DNA from: Candidatus Gastranaerophilales bacterium
GTDB taxonomy: Bacteria; Cyanobacteriota; Vampirovibrionia; Gastranaerophilales; Gastranaerophilaceae
Length of the DNA stretch: 64,000 bases
Assembly: GCA_947589425.1 (NCBI GenBank)
Contig: CANQAV010000006.1
Coordinates: 1-64,000, forward strand
Direction of reading: 5' to 3'
Below, piece by piece: positions 25,273 through 38,590 of this stretch. Every line of letters starts with the position of its first letter. Within the stretch, counting starts at the first letter, position 1. The position numbers and the translations under genes were made by a program. The notes below the pieces were generated by a model, which saw nothing but the letters and a program-made list of their open reading frames with translations, was not told the origin of the DNA and searched no databases.

Positions 25273-26400
25273 AAGATGTTTTTTAATTACTTGAGAAACG
25301 TAAGAAAATCCGTCTTTAAGACCGATATATCCGCCTGATTTATTTTTTCGATATTCAAGATAAGGTACCATTTCTCTTGTGTGGTCGCTGCCTCTAAATG
25401 TCGGGTCGCATCCGTGGTCGGCGGTAATAATTAAAATATCATCCTCGCTCATTGAAGATATAAATTTTGGAATATATGAATCAATCTCTTCAATTGCTTT
25501 TTTATAGCCAATGCTGTCCCGTCTGTGTCCATAGAGCATATCGGTATCTACAAGATTTACAAAAATTAAGTCGCAATCGGAATTTTTAATTGCTTCAAGA
25601 GTTTTATTAAGTCCTTCTGTATTACCCGAAGTTAAAATTTTTTCATCAATGCCCGAGCCTACAAAAATGTCATAAATTTTACCTATTCCCAAAACTTTTT
25701 TACCGTTATTTTTAAGCTCGTTTAAAACAGTGTCTTTAGGGGGTGCAACCGAATAATCATGCCTTAGTGCACCTTGCCTTTGGGGTTTATTGTCTATAAC
25801 TCGATAAGGTCTTGCGATAACTCTTGAAACACCCATATTCATTTCATTCAACAATTCTCTTGCAATTTTACACCACTCGTAAAGAGTTTCAAGAGGAATT
25901 AAATCAATGTCAAGAGCAATTTGAAAAACGCTGTCTGCCGAAGTATAAATTATCGGGAATTTTGTTTTTTGGTGCTCATCGTTGAGTTCTTCAATAATTT
26001 TTGTACCTGATGCGGGATAGTTGCCTAAATAACCTTTACAATTTGTTCTTTTAACAAATTCCGCCATAAAATCATCGGGAAATTTAAGATAGGTTTTAAA
26101 GGGATTATCTAAAACAAGCCCCATTAATTCCCAATGTCCCGTTGTAGTATCTTTTCCTTTTGAGATTGGGGATAAAATACCGTATTTTGCGCTTGCATCC
26201 ATAACTTTATTTACCCCTTTTATCTCAACAATATTTCCAAGCCCCATTTCTTCAAGATTTTTTACTTTCAAACCGCCCGCAGCTGAAGCCAGATTTGATA
26301 ATGTATTACAGCTTAAATCATCTCCGAATTCAAAAGCATCATCAACTGCACCGCAGCCCATAGAATCAACAACTATCACAATTGCACGTTTTTTATTCAT
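25267..26400 (-). CDS. deoB: Phosphopentomutase
   Basis: A 377-residue Mn-dependent enzyme interconverting (deoxy)ribose 1- and 5-phosphates, linking nucleoside salvage to the pentose phosphate pathway. Alkaline-phosphatase fold motifs: VDSMGCGAVDDA (metal Asp), GKDTTTGHWELMG (phosphorylated Thr), VNLVDTDMLYGHRRD, and TADHGCDPTFRGSDHTRE (metal Asp/His). The cap domain lies in the middle. Its start is 8 bases from the stop of the upstream PLP decarboxylase, suggesting co-transcription. Confidence 0.95.
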   Translation of the reverse strand: MNKKRAIVIVVDSMGCGAVDDAFEFGDDLSCNTLSNLASAAGGLKVKNLEEMGLGNIVEIKGVNKVMDASAKYGILSPISKGKDTTTGHWELMGLVLDNPFKTYLKFPDDFMAEFVKRTNCKGYLGNYPASGTKIIEELNDEHQKTKFPIIYTSADSVFQIALDIDLIPLETLYEWCKIARELLNEMNMGVSRVIARPYRVIDNKPQRQGALRHDYSVAPPKDTVLNELKNNGKKVLGIGKIYDIFVGSGIDEKILTSGNTEGLNKTLEAIKNSDCDLIFVNLVDTDMLYGHRRDSIGYKKAIEEIDSYIPKFISSMSEDDILIITADHGCDPTFRGSDHTREMVPYLEYRKNKSGGYIGLKDGFSYVSQVIKKHLL

Positions 26401-26408
26401 AAAACCAC

Positions 26409-27734
26409 CTACACCATTATTTCAACATCATTTTCCAAATAATCCAAATGCCACTTTTGAATTGCTTCCCCGGGATATAAAAGACCGATACCGGGAGGAT
26501 ACGGAATAACCATTTTATTTGAAATTTTTAAGACAGAATCGTCTTTGTTAACATACCTGTATTCACGATTAAAAGTATCAACAGGCTGTATTTTAACCAT
26601 TGGGAAAGGTTGAAAATCGGCTTCGACAAAATCAAAAGAAGGATTAGTCCGTACTTTTTTAAGAGCATTTTTAAGCTTTTCAAGTTTTTGTTTTGTAGTA
26701 CCCGCTCCGCAAAGATAAAGACAAGAAATTGAATTATTGAGCTCATCTTCAATCTTATAATCCTCAAACAAACTGTCCGAGAGGTCAAACCCGCTTATAC
26801 CTTCTTTTTTTACAAGAATTTTTGTCGGATCATGATTAAAATCTTCATAAAATGAAACACCAAACCTTTTGAGCTCATCTTTCATTTTTTCTATTTCAAG
26901 TATTAAAGTATCTATATTATTTTTTCCTTCTTTTGAAGAAAGATAGGAAATGCAAGCTTCAATGTTTGACAAAAAAGGATAAGAAGGCGACGTTGTGTGA
27001 AAAAGATTAAGCGCTTTTTGAAAAAGTGCAATATCAACGTTTTTGATATTTTTGCCGATATTTAAAAGTGCAGTCTGATTAAGCGCACCTGCAGTTTTAT
27101 GAAGGGAATTAACGCTAACGTCCGCACCTTGAGCAATTGCTGTTTTTGGAAGTTTATCCGAAAAATTATACAAAGAGCCGTGTGCTTCATCCACGATTAA
27201 ATATGTATCATGGGCACGGCATATTTGAGAGATTTTTTCAATATCCGAATTGACACCTTCATAGGTAGGGCTTGTCATAATAAAGACTTTATAATGATTT
27301 AATTCAAGCGTTTTTTCAAGCTTTTTCGGGTCAATTACGGTATAAATTCCCCACTCGGGCGAAGCATCCGGCATAAAATAATCAACCATACCCGCACATA
27401 AAATAAGTCCGTTAAAAACGGATTTATGGCAATTCCTTGCAACGAGGACTTTATCCGCAGGTTCAATCAATGCTTTCATTGCAGCCAGAAGCGCCGTTGT
27501 TGCACCTTGAACTACAAAAAAAGTTTTTTTTGTATCTAAAATATCACTTGCTTTAGATTGCGCCATAAAAATGGAATTTTTCGGATTTGAAAGATTATCA
27601 AAACCCTCGAGCTCCGAATAATCATCCTTATAAAATTCGCTGTATTCTTTTGAAAAAATCGGTTTTTGATTATGAGAAGGCGTAGTGAATAAAAATCTGT
27701 CCGTTTTTTTGCTTAATAATTTGATTATGCTCAT
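26409..27734 (-). CDS. Orn/Lys/Arg decarboxylase-family PLP enzyme
   Basis: A 441-residue fold-type-I PLP enzyme of the ornithine/lysine/arginine decarboxylase group, probably making a diamine or agmatine. Signatures: FVVQGATTALLAAM, IVDEAHGSLY (PLP-ring Asp) and the PLP lysine in NSLHKTAGALNQT near residue 217, followed by a C-terminal domain. It lacks the N-terminal wing domain of the large E. coli enzymes and matches the short YaaO/SpeA-like form. Substrate cannot be read from sequence. It diverges from ligA across only 23 bases and has no Shine-Dalgarno. Confidence 0.87.
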   Translation of the reverse strand: MSIIKLLSKKTDRFLFTTPSHNQKPIFSKEYSEFYKDDYSELEGFDNLSNPKNSIFMAQSKASDILDTKKTFFVVQGATTALLAAMKALIEPADKVLVARNCHKSVFNGLILCAGMVDYFMPDASPEWGIYTVIDPKKLEKTLELNHYKVFIMTSPTYEGVNSDIEKISQICRAHDTYLIVDEAHGSLYNFSDKLPKTAIAQGADVSVNSLHKTAGALNQTALLNIGKNIKNVDIALFQKALNLFHTTSPSYPFLSNIEACISYLSSKEGKNNIDTLILEIEKMKDELKRFGVSFYEDFNHDPTKILVKKEGISGFDLSDSLFEDYKIEDELNNSISCLYLCGAGTTKQKLEKLKNALKKVRTNPSFDFVEADFQPFPMVKIQPVDTFNREYRYVNKDDSVLKISNKMVIPYPPGIGLLYPGEAIQKWHLDYLENDVEIMV

Positions 27735-27736
27735 AA

Positions 27737-30494
<2,758 letters not shown>

Positions 30495-30616
30495 ACTGCT
30501 TGCAATTTTTCATTTCCGTTGTAATCTTAATTATATAAGCACCGGATAGTTTGACTTCGGTTATTAAATTTGTGGTGCGGTGTCTAATTAAAGAAACAGT
30601 TTATCACGGATAATTT

Positions 30617-33600
30617 GTGAAGTATACATTTAATAACAAATACTTAAAAGATAATTCCAAACCCGGCTCTTACAGACGGGGTTATGAAACGTTCCAAAAA
30701 GGAATGGTTGAAGACGTTAAATTTAACGAAAATATTGTAAGAGCAAAAGTAAAAGGCAATTTCAGGTCACATTACGAAACGGGAATTAAATTCACAAAAG
30801 CAGGCGCAAAACCGACATGCAACTGCCCTCTTGAAGAGCCATGGTGTAAGCATGCCATTGCCCTGGGGTTTACATCTTTAAAAAATCATTTTTGGGAAGA
30901 ATTTCTGTATGAAAAATTAAATATTGAGCCCAATCTTATCGATGAAGATTTGCCGATGAATGAAAATCCTCAAGGGGACTACATTTTTCATTTTAATCCC
31001 AAAAGGCGCCAGAATTTCTTTTCCATACTTGTTATGAACAGACATACAAAAAAGGTTATTCGTGACCTTGAGGCTGTTTTTAAACAAATTCTGTTAAAAC
31101 AAAAAGAAGATGAAAATTTTGAACTTAATAACTCCCAAAAGCTTGAAGTTGTTATGTTTAAAATGCTTTTAAGCCAATCAAGGCTTGATAAAAAATCCGG
31201 CTGGTATGATGTTCAGATTAACAAATTTGATGAATTTTTCAGAATGTTATCCAAAATGGATGATGTTATAGATGCAAAAACGCACCAAAAAATCAGATTT
31301 AGCAATGATATTTGGAATTTATGCCTTGACGTAAACGTATCTCTTGCAGGCAACGTGCTTTTAAGCCTGTACTGGAAAAGAAATGATATAGACGAAATTT
31401 ACCCCTTTGAAGAAGTAAGATATTTTTCAAGGCAGCTCAAATGGGGAAGATATAAGGATGTAATTTTTCAAGCGGATACTCAGGTAAGCGTAGTTCCGCA
31501 AAATCTTACAAAAGCAAGTTTTTCCGATATTAAAGATGCTGACGGCGGGAAATTTATATATGAGGAACTTCCGAAATTAAAAGAAGTAATGACCGTAAAC
31601 ATGTCGGAAGAAATGGAAAAATTATCTTTTGAAAAGCGCCCGCCAAAATGCATAGTTGAATTGGGAGTTGATTACGACCAATCTTTAAAAGCTTCTCTTG
31701 AATTTGAATATGACGGAGTTCGAGTTCCTTATCAAAAGCAGTATAAAAGCCCTTACGTCACAATTAAAGACCCTAAAAAAGACCTTTTATACTGGATTAA
31801 AAGAGATATGCAATTTGAACAATCAGCATATCAAATGCTTTTAGCATGCAGATTTGCACCTGTTCAATCCAACAACCTTGCGCTTGATAAAGAATTTGCA
31901 ATTGATTTTTATAACTATTACATTTCAAAAGCGGGCGAAGGCTGGGAATTTATTGAAAAAGACGACTTATCTTTCTATAAATTGAACAAAAAAGGTTTAA
32001 AACTTGTAGCGGACATTGATTTCAGCGACGAAGGAACAGACAAATTCCACATCCGATTAAAAGGGCTTGCGGATGAAAGAGAAGTCGATTTTGAAAAAAT
32101 TATTGATTTAACCTATGAAGGTGCAAAATATTATAACATCCCCTCGGGCGGACAAGTTTCAATACCTACGGATGATGTTTTATCTCTTTTAAAATCTTTT
32201 AATACCTATGATGTTTATAAAAACGATGAAGATAAATACATTGTTAAAACATATCGTGCGGGCGTAATTTCCGAAATGGAAAAAATGGGTATTACTCTTA
32301 AAATGAGCAGAGCATTTTCTAAATTTTGGAAAGAAATTTCAACGTTTTCCGATATGGATAATACAACACTGCCTAAAGCTCTTAAAGCCGAATTAAGAGA
32401 ATATCAGCTTAAAGGATTTTATTGGCTCTGGTTTTTATATAAATACGGGCTAAACGGAGTATTGGCGGATGATATGGGTCTTGGTAAAACCGTACAGACT
32501 TTGGCATTGCTTCAAAAAGCAAAAGAAAAAGATTCCAAAGAGCCTAATTTGGTTGTATGTCCGACTTCCGTAGTATTTAACTGGGAAAAGGAAATTGATA
32601 AATTTGCTCCCAATTTAAAATATTTAACTCTTTCGGGAAGCGAAAGAAAGAAAAAATTTAAAGATATTTCAAAATATGATGTTATAATTACAAGCTATGC
32701 TTTGGTTAGACGTGACATAGATGAGCTTAAAAAAGAAAAATTCAGATATGTAATTTTGGATGAATCTCAAAATATTAAAAACGCAACAAGCCAAACATCT
32801 CACGCATGTAAACAGCTTAATTCGGCACACAGGCTTGCGCTCTCGGGTACGCCGATTGAAAACAGACTTGAAGAATTGTGGTCAATCTTCGACTTTTTAA
32901 TGCCCGGATTTTTATTTGATGCAAACGAATTTAACCACAGATTTGTCAGCCCCATTGTTGAAGATGAGGACACGGAAGTACAAAAACGATTAAAATCCCA
33001 GATTTATCCTTTCATATTGCGCCGTATGAAAAGAGATGTTGCACGTGATTTGCCTGACAAAATTGAATCCGTTGCATATTGCGAACTTACACCCGACCAA
33101 AAAGACCTATATTTACAGGTATTGGATTCAACAAAAGAAGAACTGTTTAAATCAATTGAAACAGTCGGGCTTGAAAAATCAAGAATGTCAATATTCTCTG
33201 CTCTTTTGCGCTTAAGACAAATCTGCTGTCATCCGAGATTATATGACAAGGAAGGCAAATTAGGAATTAATGACTCGGGTAAATTTGAACAATTGCAGGA
33301 TATGCTCGAAGAAATCATCGCCGAAAAACACAGAATTTTACTGTTCTCACAATTTGTCGGAATGCTTGATATAATTAAAGATTGGCTTGAAAAGAAAGGA
33401 ATTAAGCACGAATACCTCTCAGGCAAAACAAAAGACAGACAAGGAACGGTTGAGCGCTTTAACAATGACCCGACAATTCCCGTTTTCCTTGTGTCCCTAA
33501 AAGCGGGGGGTACGGGCTTAAACTTAACCGGCGCAGATTATGTAATTCACTATGACCCGTGGTGGAATCCTGCGGTTGAAGATCAGGCAACAGACAGAGC

Positions 33601-33784
33601 CTATCGTATCGGACAGACCAAAAAAGTATTCGTATACAGGCTTATTACCAAAAATACGGTTGAAGAAAAAATACAGGCTCTTAAATCAAAGAAACGTTCG
33701 CTTGTAGACAGCGTTATCTCAATCGACAGAAATATCGTTAAAACTCTTACATATCAAGATATTAAAGACATATTCTCAATTTAG
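30617..33784 (+). CDS. SWIM zinc-finger SNF2-family helicase/ATPase
   Basis: A 1055-residue Swi2/Snf2 ATPase. An N-terminal SWIM zinc finger (CNC ... CKH, about 69-82) is followed by a ~500-residue bacterial SNF2-associated region. The helicase core runs from about 590: motif I DDMGLGKTVQT near 617, motif II LDESQNI, motif III LALSGTPIENR, and lobe 2 with LLFSQFVGMLD, VFLVSLKAGGTGLNLT and DRAYRIGQ. It probably moves on double-stranded DNA to remove proteins or remodel complexes; bacterial partners are poorly known. It starts with GTG and only a weak ACGGA upstream. The 122-base upstream gap is AT-rich with a possible small stem. Confidence 0.92.
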   Translation: MKYTFNNKYLKDNSKPGSYRRGYETFQKGMVEDVKFNENIVRAKVKGNFRSHYETGIKFTKAGAKPTCNCPLEEPWCKHAIALGFTSLKNHFWEEFLYEKLNIEPNLIDEDLPMNENPQGDYIFHFNPKRRQNFFSILVMNRHTKKVIRDLEAVFKQILLKQKEDENFELNNSQKLEVVMFKMLLSQSRLDKKSGWYDVQINKFDEFFRMLSKMDDVIDAKTHQKIRFSNDIWNLCLDVNVSLAGNVLLSLYWKRNDIDEIYPFEEVRYFSRQLKWGRYKDVIFQADTQVSVVPQNLTKASFSDIKDADGGKFIYEELPKLKEVMTVNMSEEMEKLSFEKRPPKCIVELGVDYDQSLKASLEFEYDGVRVPYQKQYKSPYVTIKDPKKDLLYWIKRDMQFEQSAYQMLLACRFAPVQSNNLALDKEFAIDFYNYYISKAGEGWEFIEKDDLSFYKLNKKGLKLVADIDFSDEGTDKFHIRLKGLADEREVDFEKIIDLTYEGAKYYNIPSGGQVSIPTDDVLSLLKSFNTYDVYKNDEDKYIVKTYRAGVISEMEKMGITLKMSRAFSKFWKEISTFSDMDNTTLPKALKAELREYQLKGFYWLWFLYKYGLNGVLADDMGLGKTVQTLALLQKAKEKDSKEPNLVVCPTSVVFNWEKEIDKFAPNLKYLTLSGSERKKKFKDISKYDVIITSYALVRRDIDELKKEKFRYVILDESQNIKNATSQTSHACKQLNSAHRLALSGTPIENRLEELWSIFDFLMPGFLFDANEFNHRFVSPIVEDEDTEVQKRLKSQIYPFILRRMKRDVARDLPDKIESVAYCELTPDQKDLYLQVLDSTKEELFKSIETVGLEKSRMSIFSALLRLRQICCHPRLYDKEGKLGINDSGKFEQLQDMLEEIIAEKHRILLFSQFVGMLDIIKDWLEKKGIKHEYLSGKTKDRQGTVERFNNDPTIPVFLVSLKAGGTGLNLTGADYVIHYDPWWNPAVEDQATDRAYRIGQTKKVFVYRLITKNTVEEKIQALKSKKRSLVDSVISIDRNIVKTLTYQDIKDIFSI

Positions 33785-33785
33785 T

Positions 33786-34877
33786 TTAAACTTCCGCTTC
33801 GGCAAGTTTTTCAAGCTTCAATTTCTGGTCATATTCAATCAGCATATTGATTAATTTATCAAGCTCGCCTTCAATAACTTCCCATACGTCAAGATTTTGA
33901 CCGATTCTGTGGTCGGTTAATCTTCCCTGAGGAAAATTATAAGTCCTGATTCTTTCCGATCTGTCACCCGTACCTACTTGAGAACGTCTTAAATCGGTTA
34001 CTTCCTGCATCTGTTTTTGTACTTCCATGTCATATAATTTAGCTTTAAGGATTTGAAGCGCTCTTTCTTTGTTTTGAAGCTGGGAGCGTTCTTCCGTACA
34101 AAAAATCATAATTCCCGTTGGCTTATGGAAAACTCTTGCAGCGGTTTCAACCTTATTAACGTTTTGACCGCCTGCACCGCCCGAGCGGGCTGTTGTAATT
34201 TCAATATCGTTCATATTAAGTTCGATTTCAACATCATCAACTTCAGGCATAACGGCAACAGTTGCGGTTGAAGTATGAACTCTTCCCTGAGATTCCGTTT
34301 GAGGAACTCTTTGAACTCTGTGCACTCCTGATTCATATTTTAATTGAGAATAGATATTATCCCCGCCTTTAATAGAAATAACTACTTCAGATACCCCGCC
34401 CGCTTCGCATTCGTTGATTGATAAAATTTTTGTCTGCCAGCCTTTATTTTGGGCATATCTCAAATACATTCTCATTAAGTCGCCCGCAAAGATGTTTGCT
34501 TCATCACCCCCTGCGCCGCCTCTGATTTCAAGCATAATATCTTTATCATCCATAGGGTCTTTTGGCAGAAGAAGAACTTTTAATCTGTGTTCATATTCTT
34601 CAATTTTTTCTTCGTTGGATGTTATTTCATTGTTTAAAAATTCTCTCATGGAAGAATCTTTTTCGCTGTGAAGCATTTCTTTTGCATCGTCAATAGCGCT
34701 TTTTGCATCTTTATATTTATAATAAATATTAACCGTCTCTTCCATGGTTTTTCTCTGGCGGGAAAGGTCTCGAAATTTTTCATAATCTTGAATTACATCA
34801 GGTTTAGAAAGAGTTTCCCCCAATTCCTGATATTTTTTTTCAATTTTTTCCACTTTTTCAAACATTGAATTATCCAT
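33786..34877 (-). CDS. prfA: Peptide chain release factor 1
   Basis: A 363-residue RF1, ending translation at UAA/UAG. The catalytic GGQ loop is in [16 protein letters not shown]. The stop-codon tripeptide position reads PQT in [18 protein letters not shown], where most bacteria have PAT or PVT. The N-terminal helical domain and C-terminal region are complete. Its ATG overlaps the thyX stop by 8 bases; a second ATG 12 bases in ([10 protein letters not shown]) is an alternative start. It ends one base from the convergent helicase stop. Confidence 0.96.
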   Translation of the reverse strand: MDNSMFEKVEKIEKKYQELGETLSKPDVIQDYEKFRDLSRQRKTMEETVNIYYKYKDAKSAIDDAKEMLHSEKDSSMREFLNNEITSNEEKIEEYEHRLKVLLLPKDPMDDKDIMLEIRGGAGGDEANIFAGDLMRMYLRYAQNKGWQTKILSINECEAGGVSEVVISIKGGDNIYSQLKYESGVHRVQRVPQTESQGRVHTSTATVAVMPEVDDVEIELNMNDIEITTARSGGAGGQNVNKVETAARVFHKPTGIMIFCTEERSQLQNKERALQILKAKLYDMEVQKQMQEVTDLRRSQVGTGDRSERIRTYNFPQGRLTDHRIGQNLDVWEVIEGELDKLINMLIEYDQKLKLEKLAEAEV

Positions 34878-35565
34878 TTTTGGGTTTTACCTTTCCGCAA
34901 GAATTATCTTCATCACAATAGCCCAATCTTTCGCATTTGGGTACTAAATGCTCCCTAAGCCAATCTTCACGCTCAAGAACAAGTTCACACATTTTTTTTA
35001 CAACCGTTCTAATCTCAAGCTGTGCACGAGTGCAAAGTCTTAAATTTGCAAGATGAATTAATTCTCTTAAATTTAAACTTGCAACAATTGAACTAACCGC
35101 TGCATTCGGAAGGATAGAACGTGCATCTTCGCCTTTGATACCGCTTTCAAGCATTTCGTTATATAAAAGAGAAGTTAATTCCATGTGTTTTTTAAACTTC
35201 TCAAAAAGCTGTTGTTTTTTTTCAATTGCCAAAGGAACAATATAGTCAAATTCTCCTTTTTCTTTTACATATCTTTGCGATTTTTGAGAAAAGCTCATGT
35301 GTCTGTGTCTTACAAGCTGATGAGTAGCCGCACGTGAAATATTATTAATTGCAAAAGTGAGTTGAATATGTTCAATTGTCGAGTAATGCCCCGAGGAAAT
35401 GACTCTTTTTATAAGGTTGAGTTTTTTTTCTTTTGAATCCGTGATGTTTTTAAAAATCTCAACCGCGCCGTCCGGACTGTAGCAAGTTCTGCAAGCAGTA
35501 TAGATAACATCAAGCATGTTATCCGGAACAGATATTAAAGACACTTCCAATTCTTTTTTCGGCAT
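34870..35565 (-). CDS. thyX: FAD-dependent thymidylate synthase
   Basis: A 231-residue flavin-dependent thymidylate synthase making dTMP from dUMP with methylene-THF and NAD(P)H, common in anaerobes lacking ThyA. The ThyX motif is [14 protein letters not shown]. Other conserved parts: [35 protein letters not shown] and [12 protein letters not shown]. The frame is open to 35622, but GGGAG lies before the ATG at 35565 and homology starts there. It is between rpmE and prfA on the same strand. Confidence 0.95.
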   Translation of the reverse strand: MPKKELEVSLISVPDNMLDVIYTACRTCYSPDGAVEIFKNITDSKEKKLNLIKRVISSGHYSTIEHIQLTFAINNISRAATHQLVRHRHMSFSQKSQRYVKEKGEFDYIVPLAIEKKQQLFEKFKKHMELTSLLYNEMLESGIKGEDARSILPNAAVSSIVASLNLRELIHLANLRLCTRAQLEIRTVVKKMCELVLEREDWLREHLVPKCERLGYCDEDNSCGKVKPKNG

Positions 35566-35631
35566 ATCAAACTCCCAATTGTCTATATAAATTTTTGGCT
35601 GGTTATTAGCCAGCCAAACCACAATTTAAAT

Positions 35632-35832
35632 TTATTTTTTTTCGTAGCGTTTTTTAAATCTTTCAACTCTTCCTTCGGAGTCAAGAATTTTTTGGTTGCC
35701 CGTATAATAAGGGTGGCAGGCATTACAAATTTCAACAGTGATATTTTCTTCAACGGAGCCTGTTTCAATTTCATTACCGCATACACATTTTATTGTAGTT
35801 TTTTTGTAATCGGGGTGAATATCTTTTTTCAT
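35632..35832 (-). CDS. rpmE: 50S ribosomal protein L31 (zinc-binding form)
   Basis: A 66-residue L31 at the subunit interface. The four-cysteine zinc site is intact (KCVCGN and [11 protein letters not shown]), so this is the C+ form, which does not need zinc-limitation regulation. It starts [16 protein letters not shown], with AAAAGGA before the ATG. rpmE-thyX-prfA run together; rpmE followed by prfA is a common bacterial arrangement. Confidence 0.96.
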   Translation of the reverse strand: MKKDIHPDYKKTTIKCVCGNEIETGSVEENITVEICNACHPYYTGNQKILDSEGRVERFKKRYEKK

Positions 35833-35913
35833 TGTATGTTCCTTTTAGTGATAGTAACTTATAGTAATAATTTTACTTACTCAAAAAAATATTTCAAGCA
35901 TGAAAGTTTGTTA

Positions 35914-35919
35914 TATAAT
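35914..35919 (+). promoter_or_regulatory. -10 box for lepA, leaderless
   Basis: Consensus TATAAT ends exactly 7 bases before the lepA ATG, so transcription should begin at or next to the start codon. A weak TTTCAA lies 16 bases upstream. No Shine-Dalgarno fits between. Confidence 0.55.
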
Positions 35920-35926
35920 TAAATTT

Positions 35927-37729
35927 ATGAAAAAACTTGAACACATAAGAAATTTTAGCATAATAGCCCATATTGACCACGGCAAGTCAACTCTTGCAGA
36001 CAGGCTCCTTGAAGCGACAAATACAATATCCAAAAGAGATATGCAGGACCAATTGCTTGATACAATGGATATTGAGCGTGAAAGAGGAATTACAATCAAG
36101 CTGAATGCCGCAAAAATGAAATATAAAGCTAAAAACGGCAAAGACTATATTTTAAATTTAATTGATACCCCGGGACACGTTGATTTTTCTTATGAAGTAT
36201 CCCGCTCTCTTGCCGCATGTGAAGGTGCGCTGTTAATAGTAGATGCAACACAGGGTGTTGAAGCACAGACCCTTGCAAATGTTTATCTGGCATTAGAGCA
36301 AAATCTTGAAATTATTCCCGTAATAAATAAAATAGACCTGCCTTCAGCGGATGTCGAGAGAGTAAAAAAAGAAATTGAAGATGTTTTGGGAATTGATTCA
36401 AAATATGCAATTCCCGTGAGCGCTAAAACGGGCGAAAATATTGATAAGGTTTTGGAAGCAATTGTGGAATATATACCCTCTCCCGAAGACACGTCAGACA
36501 AACCCCTAAGAGCGCTTGTATTTGACAGCGCTTATGACAGCTATTTGGGAACTATCTGTTTTTTTAAAGTAGTAGACGGCTCAATTAAACTGGGCGATAA
36601 AATAAAATTCATGGCAACGGGAAGAGAATTTGAAGTGGTTGAACTCGGTTTTTTAAATCCGAACAGAAACCCTGTCGACGAACTTAAAACAGGCGAAGTA
36701 GGCTATTTTGCAGGCTCAATCAAAGAAATTACCCGTTTCGTGGGTGATACAATAACACACGTTGAAAATCCTGCACAAACTCCTTTGGAAGGCTATAAAG
36801 AAGCAAAACCAATGGTGTTTTCAGGACTATACCCCGTAAATAACGAAGATTATCAAGAATTAAAAGAAGCGCTTGAAAAATTAAAACTGTCCGACAGCTC
36901 AATAACCTATGAGCCTGAAACATCAAGTGCGCTCGGTTTTGGTTTCAGATGCGGTTTTTTGGGTATGCTTCATATGGAAATTGCTCAAGAACGCCTTGAA
37001 AGAGAATATGACCTTTCTTTAATTACAACAGCGCCTTCCGTTGTATATAAAGTCCACAAAACAGACAATTCAATTGTTGAAATTGATAACCCTGCAGAAC
37101 TTCCACCTGCGCAATATCTTGACTATATTGAAGAGCCTTACGTAAAAGTCAATATTTTTACACCAAACGATTATGTAGGGACCCTTATGGAATTATGTCA
37201 GGATAAACGGGGCATTTTCCGTGATATGAAATACATTGATGATATAAGAGTTAATCTTGAATATGAAATACCTTTATCTGAAGTAATTACCGACTTTTAT
37301 GACCAATTAAAGTCAAGAACAAAAGGCTATGCTTCCTTAGATTATGAATTTTGCGACTATAAAAAATCCGACCTTGTTAAAATGGATATACTGCTTGCAA
37401 ATGAAGTTGTGGATGCTCTCAGCGTTATCTGCCACAAAGACAGCGCTTATAACATAGGTCAAAAATTAACAAGCAAACTGAAAGAAATAATTCCCCGACA
37501 GCTCTTTGAAGTAGCAATTCAAGCGGCAATAGGAGGAAGAATTATTGCAAGGACAAACATTAAGGCTCTGAGAAAATCAGTTCTTGATAAATGTTACGGC
37601 GGTGACATCACAAGAAAAAGAAAACTTCTTGAAAAGCAGAAGCGAGGCAAGAAAAGGATGAAATCCGTAGGCAGAGTTGAAATCCCGCAGGAAGCCTTTA
37701 TGGCGGTTTTATCCCTTAATGAAGAATAA
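35927..37729 (+). CDS. lepA: Elongation factor 4 (LepA) GTPase
   Basis: A 600-residue translational GTPase acting on stalled or assembling ribosomes. It starts [18 protein letters not shown] (G1), then [14 protein letters not shown] (G2), [10 protein letters not shown] (G3), NKIDLPSAD (G4) and the EF4-specific C-terminal domain ([20 protein letters not shown]). Length and all motifs are normal. The ATG at 35927 matches family starts; the frame upstream to 35900 is not conserved. No ribosome binding site. Confidence 0.97.
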   Translation: MKKLEHIRNFSIIAHIDHGKSTLADRLLEATNTISKRDMQDQLLDTMDIERERGITIKLNAAKMKYKAKNGKDYILNLIDTPGHVDFSYEVSRSLAACEGALLIVDATQGVEAQTLANVYLALEQNLEIIPVINKIDLPSADVERVKKEIEDVLGIDSKYAIPVSAKTGENIDKVLEAIVEYIPSPEDTSDKPLRALVFDSAYDSYLGTICFFKVVDGSIKLGDKIKFMATGREFEVVELGFLNPNRNPVDELKTGEVGYFAGSIKEITRFVGDTITHVENPAQTPLEGYKEAKPMVFSGLYPVNNEDYQELKEALEKLKLSDSSITYEPETSSALGFGFRCGFLGMLHMEIAQERLEREYDLSLITTAPSVVYKVHKTDNSIVEIDNPAELPPAQYLDYIEEPYVKVNIFTPNDYVGTLMELCQDKRGIFRDMKYIDDIRVNLEYEIPLSEVITDFYDQLKSRTKGYASLDYEFCDYKKSDLVKMDILLANEVVDALSVICHKDSAYNIGQKLTSKLKEIIPRQLFEVAIQAAIGGRIIARTNIKALRKSVLDKCYGGDITRKRKLLEKQKRGKKRMKSVGRVEIPQEAFMAVLSLNEE

Positions 37730-38590
37730 TTAGTTAATATAATCAAAGCCCAAATCAAGAGGCTGTGCTTTCATAACGATTGCACTTGTTGAAATAACGT
37801 CAACTCCCGTTTTTGCAATTTCTTCAACATTTTCAAGGGTAACACATCCCGATGCTTCTACAATTGCTTTTTTGTTGACAAGCTTTGTACATTCTTTCAT
37901 TTTATCAAGACTCATATTATCGAGCATAATTATATCAACATTGTTTAAAAGGGCTTCTTTAACCTGTTCGATTGTATCGCATTCAACTTCAATTTTATGA
38001 GCATGAGAGAGATTTTCTCTTACTTTTTTTACGGCACTTGTAATTGAGCCGCCCAAAAAAGCGATATGATTATCTTTTAACATAACGCAGTCAGACAAAT
38101 TAAAACGGTGAAGATAATGCCCGCCGATTATAACTCCGTATTTTTCAAAAAGTCTGAAATTAGGGGTATTTTTTCTTGTATCGGTAATTTTTACGTTATA
38201 TTTTTTAGCTATATCATAAAATTGTCTTGTATAGGTTGCAATTCCAGAAATTTTTTGAACAAAGTTAAGCGCAAGCCTTTCCCCTTTAAGGATATAGCCC
38301 GCATTTCCTTTTAATTTCGCTAATTTATCTCCTTTTTTAATTGTATCGCCGTCTTTAAAATAAAGTTCAATTTTTACTTCATCCCCCGAAAGAAGTTCAA
38401 AAACACGTTTAAAAACATGGATACCTGCCAATATGCCGTCTTGTCTTGTGGATAAAAACAACTCAAATTCATTTTTTCCTTCGTTATATAAAATCGCATC
38501 GGTAGTAATATCGCCCCAGAACATATCTTCTTTAAGTGCTGATTTAATATAATCATCAATCACAAAATTTTCAAGAGAATAATTCGACAT
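37730..38590 (-). CDS. nadC: Nicotinate-nucleotide pyrophosphorylase (carboxylating)
   Basis: A 286-residue enzyme converting quinolinate and PRPP to nicotinate mononucleotide in de novo NAD synthesis. Family blocks: LKEDMFWGDITTDAIL, ERLALNFVQKISGIATYT, TRKNTPNFRLFEKYGV, GGHYLHRFNLSDCVMLKDNH, IEVECDTIEQ and EASGCVTLENV. It starts inside the 3' end of nadB (20-base overlap), so the two are coupled. nadA is not in the window. Confidence 0.95.
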   Translation of the reverse strand: MSNYSLENFVIDDYIKSALKEDMFWGDITTDAILYNEGKNEFELFLSTRQDGILAGIHVFKRVFELLSGDEVKIELYFKDGDTIKKGDKLAKLKGNAGYILKGERLALNFVQKISGIATYTRQFYDIAKKYNVKITDTRKNTPNFRLFEKYGVIIGGHYLHRFNLSDCVMLKDNHIAFLGGSITSAVKKVRENLSHAHKIEVECDTIEQVKEALLNNVDIIMLDNMSLDKMKECTKLVNKKAIVEASGCVTLENVEEIAKTGVDVISTSAIVMKAQPLDLGFDYIN

